Positions 58,416-64,000 of a stretch of 64,000 nucleotides of DNA are shown here, piece by piece (within the stretch, counting starts at the first letter, position 1; the number at the start of each line of letters is the position of its first letter). The stretch comes from Saprospiraceae bacterium (GTDB taxonomy: Bacteria > Bacteroidota > Bacteroidia > Chitinophagales > Saprospiraceae): contig JADJYH010000035.1 in NCBI GenBank assembly GCA_016719855.1, positions 1 to 64,000 on the forward strand, in the 5' to 3' direction. The notes below the pieces were generated by a model. The model made no database searches. It had not been told where the DNA came from and was given only the letters and a program-made list of their open reading frames with translations. The position numbers and the translations under genes are program-made.

Positions 58416-58742
58416 GTTTGGAGTTATGAGTTATGGGGTGGCGGTATCCGTTACTTTCCGAGATGGCTTCATTTACTGGTAATGATGCAAAGCTCAAGAG
58501 AGGTGCGGAAGAGCCCTCCACACCTCTCTGACCACTTTGCCGAATCAAAAAAAAGCTGCTTTAAAATCGAAAATCTTCCTGCTTTCCATCTCACAGCAGG
58601 TGGCCGAGCGCATCCTTTTGCTGCCTCATCGCCAATGGCCAATGTATGTATGTTATAAAACTTCACAGGAATTGTGTAATACTTATTCTGGTGAACATGC
58701 TGAATTTTGTCCTTAAAATATTACCCTCGCAATTTAAAATTT
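58416..58742. other. Intergenic region with a hairpin
   Basis: No gene found. ATGAGTT-type words follow the stop of the previous gene, and AGAGAGGTG (58497-58505) pairs perfectly with CACCTCTCT (58521-58529), a possible terminator. Confidence 0.45.
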
Positions 58743-59267
58743 ATGACTACTACAGAATTCAATAAACAGTTGACAGTGCTTAATGGCCTTTTTTTCGGAA
58801 ATGCCATGCGCCTCACTGGCAACCGGCACAACGCCAAAGACCTGATGCAAGAGACGATAATGCGGGCTTTTGCCAGTTGCCACAAGTTCACCGAAGGCAC
58901 CAACTTCAAGGCATGGGTGAATACCATCATGCAGAATTGCTTTATCAACGAATACCGCAAGCACCGGAACCGCAGCCATGTGATGCAGTTCATGGAGGAC
59001 AATATGACGGTAGTCCTAAATCAATCTGTCAGGAACCAAGGGCCTGCTGTCATTATGATGAAAGAGCTGCGCAATATCCTGGATGACTTAAGTGATCTAA
59101 ACCGAGTACCTTTTGAGCTATTTGTTGACGGCTTTGGCTATCAGGAAATAGCCGAGCAGCTAGATGTTCCCCTGGGTACCGTGAAAAGCCGGATATTCTT
59201 TGCCCGCAAAAAGTTGAGAGACGTGATAAGCGGACATTATGGCGAACAGATTCGCTATGCTTCTTAA
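58743..59267 (+). CDS. ECF-type RNA polymerase sigma factor
   Basis: 174 residues from ATG 58743. Region 2 is visible in LFFGNAMRLTGNRHNAKDLM then QETIMRAFASCHKFTEGTNF and AWVNTIMQNCFINEYRKHRN; region 4 in ELRNILDDLSDLNRVPFELF and YQEIAEQLDVPLGTVKSRIF (the HTH). Two-domain size and the lack of region 3 fit the ECF class. No adjacent anti-sigma gene is apparent; the small lipoprotein gene downstream is on the other strand. Confidence 0.92.
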   Translation: MTTTEFNKQLTVLNGLFFGNAMRLTGNRHNAKDLMQETIMRAFASCHKFTEGTNFKAWVNTIMQNCFINEYRKHRNRSHVMQFMEDNMTVVLNQSVRNQGPAVIMMKELRNILDDLSDLNRVPFELFVDGFGYQEIAEQLDVPLGTVKSRIFFARKKLRDVISGHYGEQIRYAS

Positions 59268-59302
59268 TGGCGTGAAATAAACAGCCCTTCGAACAAAATT
59301 AT

Positions 59303-59332
59303 GGAGTGCCCAAATATTCCATCGGGCACTCC
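59303..59332. terminator. Terminator between convergent sigma factor and lipoprotein genes
   Basis: GGAGTGCCC (59303-59311) pairs perfectly with GGGCACTCC (59324-59332) with a 12-nt loop, between two converging genes. Confidence 0.7.
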
Positions 59333-59346
59333 ACTTTCCAATTCAT

Positions 59347-59712
59347 CTAGTTGTTGTCAGTTCCAATATCTTTGAACGTTTCACGGACATTGGCCTTGAA
59401 CTGGTCCCATTCCTGACCAGTTTTTTCTCCAAAATTATCGAGGTCTTCGGCCAGTCGTTTTTTCTTGGCCTCCAGCTTGTCAATGTCTTTTTGGATGTCG
59501 GCCTTGGCATCGTCTTTTGCCTCTTTCATGTCGTTGTTGAGCTTCTCCAGCCGACGGTCAATGTTGCTTTGCGCTTCCATGATTTCCCTTTTCAGGTCGT
59601 TTCTTTCGCTTTCCATGGCATCGCCCACGGCTTCAGTGGCTTCATTGACCTCCTTTTTGGCATTCTCCGAACTTGCGTCGTTGCCGCAGGAACTCAGTGT
59701 AAAAAAGCCCAT
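59347..59712 (-). CDS. Small coiled-coil lipoprotein
   Basis: 121 residues as given from ATG 59710-59712. The sequence MGFFTLSSCGN has a lipobox Cys, but the signal would be too short. In frame upstream, KVKNFGLFILAFMGFFTLSSC looks like a real signal peptide with no ATG, so the true start is probably a base change or a non-ATG codon near 59760. After the Cys, the protein is a charged, helical coiled coil (NAKKEVNEATEAVGDAMESE .. KLEAKKKRLAEDLDNFGEKT). Its role is unknown; it resembles other envelope-stress lipoproteins. It converges on the sigma factor gene. Confidence 0.62.
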   Translation of the reverse strand: MGFFTLSSCGNDASSENAKKEVNEATEAVGDAMESERNDLKREIMEAQSNIDRRLEKLNNDMKEAKDDAKADIQKDIDKLEAKKKRLAEDLDNFGEKTGQEWDQFKANVRETFKDIGTDNN

Positions 59713-59830
59713 AAAGGCAAGGATGAAAAGACCAAAATTTTTTACTTTTGAATTGCTCTGCGCTAAAGGTTTTGTTCAAGTTTCGAATTTGGGGGTATGA
59801 TTTAATAAGTGCTTGTTTCAAAGAATTGCG

Positions 59831-60508
59831 CTATCCGCCAAAACGGTAGCCGAGCGAAAGCCCGAAGCCGGTGTTGTTCCACTTCGTTTCGTCGCCTACG
59901 GCGCCCTCGTACTCAGGATTGATGTCCAACAGACCCAACTGTGTGTTCAACTGAAACGACAGGCCATTGGCAAACTCGTACCCCGCCGACAGGTTGGCAC
60001 CAGCATCGAAGCGCTTGAAGTAATAAACATCTATCGGGTCTGACTCGTCCACAGATTTCTGGAACTTCACGTCAATATCAGATTCATCACCACCAACCTC
60101 CAACGTGGAATTGCCAGTAAGTCCAAAACCAACATAAGGGCCGACGGCCAAAATCAAGTGCCCATCACCCAACAGCGGTTTGAACAAAAGATTGAGCGGT
60201 ACGTCCAAGTAGCCGAGCGATACCTTGCTGGTAGCGGTTTGACCAAGTATCTCGTCTTCGCTCTTCGCCCCTTTGGTGGAGAACAGCAGGCCTGGCTGGA
60301 AGAAAAATTGCGGTGCAATGGGTGCTTCGGCCATGATTCCGACATTGAAGCCTGGTATCAGTTTGTTCTCCAGCTTGTCGCCGTTGGCGTCCTTACCATT
60401 GATGTTCTGGAAATTGACACCGCCACGAATGACGACGCCCTGTGCGTTGGAACTGAATATGAACGCTGCAAAGAAAATGGCAGCGAGCATGGTTTTTAGA
60501 TTTTTCAT
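59831..60508 (-). CDS. Outer-membrane beta-barrel protein
   Basis: 225 residues with a signal peptide (KTMLAAIFFAAFIFSSNAQ) and barrel strands (VVIRGGVNFQNINGKDANGD, LIPGFNVGIMAEAPIAPQFF, VSLGYLDVPLNLLFKPLLGD, LILAVGPYVGFGLTGNSTLE, FGLSLGYRFGG at the end). It belongs to the same broad OMP_b-brl_2 group as the protein at 35392, though the two are clearly diverged. It may share a transcript with the OmpA-like gene, though a strong palindrome lies between them. Confidence 0.85.
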   Translation of the reverse strand: MKNLKTMLAAIFFAAFIFSSNAQGVVIRGGVNFQNINGKDANGDKLENKLIPGFNVGIMAEAPIAPQFFFQPGLLFSTKGAKSEDEILGQTATSKVSLGYLDVPLNLLFKPLLGDGHLILAVGPYVGFGLTGNSTLEVGGDESDIDVKFQKSVDESDPIDVYYFKRFDAGANLSAGYEFANGLSFQLNTQLGLLDINPEYEGAVGDETKWNNTGFGLSLGYRFGG

Positions 60509-60535
60509 TTTATTGAATTTAAATTGTTTAGGTCA

Positions 60536-60576
60536 AGCAGGTTGAGCGGGGTTAGGTCAACCCCGCTCAACCTGCT
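60536..60576. repeat. Perfect 18-bp inverted repeat between OmpA-like and beta-barrel genes
   Basis: AGCAGGTTGAGCGGGGTT (60536-60553), loop AGGTC, AACCCCGCTCAACCTGCT (60559-60576). There is no T-run after it, so it may act as an attenuator or RNA-processing site or be another member of the hairpin class. Confidence 0.85.
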
Positions 60577-60591
60577 CATCCTTAAATAGAA

Positions 60592-61257
60592 TTATTTACC
60601 GCCTGATTCCTGCTTTGCTTCTTCCTTCATTTGCTCGTTCGCAGTGATAAGGAACTCCACCCGACGGTTTTTTGAGCGACCATCCTCGTTTGAGTTACTG
60701 TAAGAAGGAGCCGATTCGCCATAGCCCGCTGTGCTGATGCGGTCAGCGGCAATCCCCCTCGACCTCAGGTACTTGCGTACCTCAACCGCCCGGCGCATGG
60801 ACAAGTCTTGGTTGTAGGTGTCCGTGCCCTTGTTGTCTGTGTGCCCCTGGATTTCGATATCCGTTTCAGCATATTCCTTAAGCACGGTGGTGAGCTTGTC
60901 GAGGCTGTTTTTCGCTTCGGACGTCAGGTCGGAGCGGTCAAAGCCAAAAAGGATTTTGCTGCTGAACTCTACGACGATTCCTTCGCCTACCCGTTCTACT
61001 TTCGCATCGGGCACTTTTTGCTTGATTTCTTCGGCTTGCTTGTCCATTTTGCGACCAATGACAGCGCCGGCCCCACCCCCAACCGCTGCGCCGATGATGG
61101 CACCGAGCGCGGTGTTACCCGATGCTTTACCAATAACAGCACCCGCTGCGGCACCGCTTGCAGTACCAATGGCTGCACCTTTCTGTGTTCGGTTCCAGGA
61201 TTTGCAACTGGCCAATACCAAACTGGCAGCCAGTAAATAAAAAATTAGTTTTTTCAT
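60592..61257 (-). CDS. OmpA-like lipoprotein with glycine-zipper domain
   Basis: 221 residues from ATG 61255-61257. Lipobox in LLAASLVLASC (Cys near residue 18). Residues of about 25-75 are a glycine zipper (GAAIGTASGAAAGAVIGKAS .. GAVIGRK). The C-terminal half is an OmpA domain: ILFGFDRSDLTSEAKNSLDK, IEIQGHTDNKGTDTYN, LSMRRAVEVRKYLRSRGI and GRSKNRRVEFLI, the peptidoglycan-binding signature. It links outer membrane to peptidoglycan. The following beta-barrel gene is 84 bp downstream, across the 18-bp palindrome. Confidence 0.93.
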   Translation of the reverse strand: MKKLIFYLLAASLVLASCKSWNRTQKGAAIGTASGAAAGAVIGKASGNTALGAIIGAAVGGGAGAVIGRKMDKQAEEIKQKVPDAKVERVGEGIVVEFSSKILFGFDRSDLTSEAKNSLDKLTTVLKEYAETDIEIQGHTDNKGTDTYNQDLSMRRAVEVRKYLRSRGIAADRISTAGYGESAPSYSNSNEDGRSKNRRVEFLITANEQMKEEAKQESGGK

Positions 61258-61460
61258 GATAATTGATTTTATTTTGACAAACACCCCTTGGTTATTGCTT
61301 TGAATGCTAGTTCTTTTAAAAGCATGCTATCAAAGCAATGACGGCACGATGTCTATAAGTTTAACCAGACATGGTTCCAGATGTTCAAATCAGGATGCCA
61401 TTCATTCATGAAAACTGCACGAATTGATAATAATCATTGGGTTTTCAGGCTATACCTGTC

Positions 61461-63077
61461 TTATTTGGACATTTGCCTTTCCTTTATTTTAAGAATGCTT
61501 TTCAACTCAAAATCGCTCAAGATGGAGGTCATTAAACCGGACTGAATTGCAAACCACCAATATCGGAAAAATGGGCGATCGGTTTCACGACGCATATATA
61601 TTATGCCCTTCTGGAAATCGGCGTCATTGGCGTTGTTTTGATTCTTTATGAACAGCATGTCCGCCAGTTCACTCAGGAACTTTGACTTTTCCTTTTTCTT
61701 GTTCAAAAAATGAAATCCGAGGTCGTCATAATCAAGGCTGAGCTTGCCCTTTGCGACGCTTTTGTCCGCGTTCGCTTCGAATGTCATCTTGGTAATCCTG
61801 CCTTTGTCAAAAACGATGTTGGTGCTTGGCGTCAGAATGGCATTGAACTGCGAAAAAGGTATCGTTGATGCCCCTCCCTTAAAGGAAAATGCATAGTCGG
61901 GGCTGCTCAAATCCATCCAAAAGTTGTTGTAGATTCGGTGCTTATTTTGAAAATCGCCCACGATTTCGACGGTCATCATTGGCTGCTTGCGGATGCGGGC
62001 GGTATCGTTGGTCACGTTGGTAAAAACAGCGCCCAATGCGGTGAAATTCATCAACCCAGGCTTGGTCTTCCCAACGGCGATGTTTTCAAATTCCAACTGC
62101 CCGTTTTTCACCAAAATACTGTCAACCGTGACGCCCAGCGCTGCTTTCAGCAACGCTTCGTGCGGGAGCGGTTCGTAGTGGTTGGGGGCAATGGGAATGT
62201 TTTGGTTGGCGAGGACTTGGAGCTTCATGTCATTGACCAACACCGTGCGGGCCACGAACTTGCCCTGCGTGAGTTGGTTGAATTGCCAATCCCGGAAAAC
62301 GATTTCGGGAAAATCGAAGTCGAGTCGCCCCTGCTTTTTCTTTACGTGCTTGAAAAAATCTTTTTTGCTGAATTTGGGCTTGACCGTCAAGCCGGTCAGC
62401 GTTATTGAATTGTCTTCTTTGTTGAGTAGGAGGCGATTCAGTGCGATATCGTGGAGATTGTCGTTGCTGTGAAGCGTGAGGTCCCGGATGTCCAGGTTGA
62501 GCTTCTTCACGGCTGGGGAAGCGCCTTTTTTGTCTATTTTGAAAGAAAGCCCGTCAATGTTGATGTCAAACGTGTCCGCCGTCATGGACGACAATGTGTC
62601 CTTTGGTTGCTTTACGATTTTGAACCGTCCCCTTTCCAAGTTCAGGTGTGCGATTTGGATGCTTGATATTCCCTTGGAGGGAGGTTTTTTCTCGATGGAC
62701 AATGAGTCGGGTTTGGGCATATCGGAGAGCATCACGAAAGGGCTTTCGACGTGCAACTTGTTGATTTTCAGTTTTTTAAAAAATATTATTTGGAACCAGT
62801 CAATGCCATCCAACGCAATTTCAGTGGACTTTGCCTCCAGGTGCCGGCCTTCGGCCACGAGATCAAGGTCTATCACGGCGTCTTTAAAAATGAGGCTGCC
62901 GGGGCGCAGCACCAGTGCTATTTCGCCACACTTAAAATTGGGAGAAGCGGCTATTTTTTCTTCCACCTTATGCCTGATGATTCGCTCCAGCCATGCCTCC
63001 CCGAACAACACTGCCAAGACAACTGCGCAAAGCACAACAGTGCCAGCAATCATCCATTTTTTTGACGGTTTAACCAT
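61461..63077 (-). CDS. AsmA-like membrane-anchored protein
   Basis: 538 residues. An N-terminal transmembrane helix (KWMIAGTVVLCAVVLAVLFG, about residues 7-26) is followed by a long all-beta region with AsmA/DUF748-like repeats (RRIIRHKVEEKIAASPNFKC-type start, LVLRPGSLIFKDAVIDLDLV, INKLHVESPFVMLSD, IAHLNLERGRFKIVK, LKINIDGLSFKIDKKG-type strands). The C-terminus has a short amphipathic helix (FRYWWFAIQSGLMTSILSDF). Proteins of this kind are proposed to help lipid transfer or assembly in the envelope; the specific role here is not known. It is followed by a 10-bp inverted repeat (ATTGCTTTGA / TCAAAGCAAT near 61294-61342). Confidence 0.72.
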   Translation of the reverse strand: MVKPSKKWMIAGTVVLCAVVLAVLFGEAWLERIIRHKVEEKIAASPNFKCGEIALVLRPGSLIFKDAVIDLDLVAEGRHLEAKSTEIALDGIDWFQIIFFKKLKINKLHVESPFVMLSDMPKPDSLSIEKKPPSKGISSIQIAHLNLERGRFKIVKQPKDTLSSMTADTFDINIDGLSFKIDKKGASPAVKKLNLDIRDLTLHSNDNLHDIALNRLLLNKEDNSITLTGLTVKPKFSKKDFFKHVKKKQGRLDFDFPEIVFRDWQFNQLTQGKFVARTVLVNDMKLQVLANQNIPIAPNHYEPLPHEALLKAALGVTVDSILVKNGQLEFENIAVGKTKPGLMNFTALGAVFTNVTNDTARIRKQPMMTVEIVGDFQNKHRIYNNFWMDLSSPDYAFSFKGGASTIPFSQFNAILTPSTNIVFDKGRITKMTFEANADKSVAKGKLSLDYDDLGFHFLNKKKEKSKFLSELADMLFIKNQNNANDADFQKGIIYMRRETDRPFFRYWWFAIQSGLMTSILSDFELKSILKIKERQMSK

Positions 63078-63468
63078 TGTATTTAACTGTGTAGATTTAA
63101 GAGGTTGTTTAAATTTCAGCTTGCGGCGAAAAAGCCCCTTTTATCTGCGTTGAAAATGGTTCAAGTGCTTCGCCTTGTCTCGAATGGCACTTTTCCCGAA
63201 TTTAAACAACCTCTAAGGCGCAGAAGGCATAAATGTCCAAGTTTGATAGTGGAAAACTGGAACAAGCAGCTTTCAAGCTACTAGCAGAAGGCCGAAACCG
63301 TTGTAAGGTTCAAAATGACTTGAAAATAGGATGACGTAAAATGCTTTCTGCCGGGCAGTAGCGCATTAGAAGTGGCAGAATGCAGCACTAATTCGCAAAA
63401 AATCCGCATAGAATCACAAGAACATTACTACCTCTCAAAACGTTTAAAAAAGGCAAAACGATGAACTA
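63078..63468. other. Intergenic region with a MITE
   Basis: No gene found between the AsmA-like gene and the AraC paralogue. The only recognisable element is the 113-bp MITE at 63101-63213; the rest is AT-rich. Confidence 0.5.
63101..63213. mobile_element. 113-bp MITE with IS5-type ends and TAA target duplication
   Basis: Perfect 15-bp terminal inverted repeats: GAGGTTGTTTAAATT (63101-63115) and AATTTAAACAACCTC (63199-63213). TAA flanks both sides (63098-63100 and 63214-63216), consistent with a 3-bp target-site duplication as made by the IS1031 group of the IS5 family. The 83-bp interior has no coding potential, so movement would need a transposase in trans. Confidence 0.8.
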
Positions 63469-64000
63469 TTGAAACTACACATTAAATATATGGTCTCCAT
63501 TCGCTGCAAGCTGGCAGTGAAGGCAGCACTGGACAAAATTGGACTGCACTACGGAGCGGTGGAATTGGGAGAAGTGGAAGTCAAGGAAGTAATCACGCAC
63601 GAGGAGGAGGAACAATTAAGGGTGGCATTGTTGGCGTTTGGGTTAGAGCTGATGCAGGATAAGAAAGCCGCCCTAATTGAAAAAATAAAAGCCATCGTCA
63701 TTGAGATGGTACACTATGCGGACGAATGGCCCAATGTGAATTTATCGGATTACCTCAGCGAAAAGCTCCACCATGACTACAACCACTTAGCCCACCAATT
63801 TTCAGAGGTTACAGGCACTACTATTGAACATTTTGTTATCGCCCACAAAATTGAAAAAGTAAAAGAACTGCTCCTGTACGACGAACTACCCTTACCGAAA
63901 TATCGTACAGGCTGAACTACAGCAGTGTAGCCCATTTGTCAACCCAATTCAAGAAAGTCACCGGGCTGACACCTTCTTACTTCAAGCAACTCAGGCAATT
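63469..64000 (+). CDS. AraC-family regulator paralogue, one frameshift, runs off the window
   Basis: TTG 63469 (start LKLHIKYMVSIRCKLAVKAA) matches the start of the regulator at 34290-34898. The product then has SDYLSEKLHHDYNHLAHQFS and VIAHKIEKVKELLLYDELPL. A base is missing at about 63891: TTACCGAAATA should read TTAACCGAAATA, which restores LTEISYRLNYSSVAHLSTQF.. TGLTPSYFKQLRQ, the second HTH of the AraC domain. The gene continues past base 64000. Its 5' side follows a MITE and an AT-rich leader. Confidence 0.8.

Overview
The window looks like a chromosome piece from a Bacteroidota member of the Saprospiria type (Lewinella/Haliscomenobacter-like). Several large secreted proteins end in type IX secretion (T9SS) sorting domains, -7 promoter boxes of the form TAnnTTTG precede some genes, and there are outer-membrane beta-barrel proteins, a GH130/glycosyltransferase pair and the AraC-type regulators common in this phylum. 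No rRNA, tRNA, CRISPR array, prophage or intact transposase is visible. Taxonomy is inferred from gene content only.

Layout. 0-19 kb: secreted and housekeeping genes: a T9SS protein, a T9SS-exported vanadium haloperoxidase, a DUF3843-like protein, RecD2 helicase, a WG-repeat protein, an LMW-phosphatase remnant, inositol monophosphatase, an S9 peptidase, GatB, a UvrD-type helicase fused to a PD-(D/E)XK nuclease, a HEAT-repeat protein and another T9SS protein. 19-24 kb: a GT4 glycosyltransferase and GH130 phosphorylase operon behind a tandem LacI-like operator, then a cupin and small proteins. 24-35 kb: a dense signalling cluster, all on the minus strand: four complete or near-complete single-domain response regulators and one broken one, a coiled-coil histidine kinase, an 1822-residue CheB-CheR-PAS-kinase-REC-HPt protein and an AraC regulator. 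35-44 kb: a beta-barrel protein, small stress/envelope proteins and a nearly 6-kb adhesin with a DUF3494 (ice-binding-like) head, HYR repeats and a T9SS tail. 44-53 kb: Rsh, DUF4199 protein, M28 peptidase, AroA, methyltransferase, peroxiredoxin-like protein, metal-binding lipoprotein. 53-64 kb: another broken T9SS protein, an ECF-like sigma factor, OMP, OmpA-like lipoprotein, AsmA-like protein and a second AraC paralogue cut by the window end.

Two things stand out beyond the genes. First, the window is rich in non-coding structure: a family of small elements with terminal inverted repeats (four copies between 24.4 and 37.8 kb), a second family (two copies), a 113-bp IS5-type MITE, a 31-bp periodic array, and many long hairpins whose arms are built from different 7-8-bp words. 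Some lie inside genes: recD2 carries a palindrome read in frame, and the helicase-nuclease carries two inserts of heptamer arrays, exactly where its reading frame changes. Second, about a third of the genes are broken by small indels, often in homopolymers, including the housekeeping gene gatB. Much of this is probably residual sequencing error, so claims of gene loss or phase variation need read-level confirmation.
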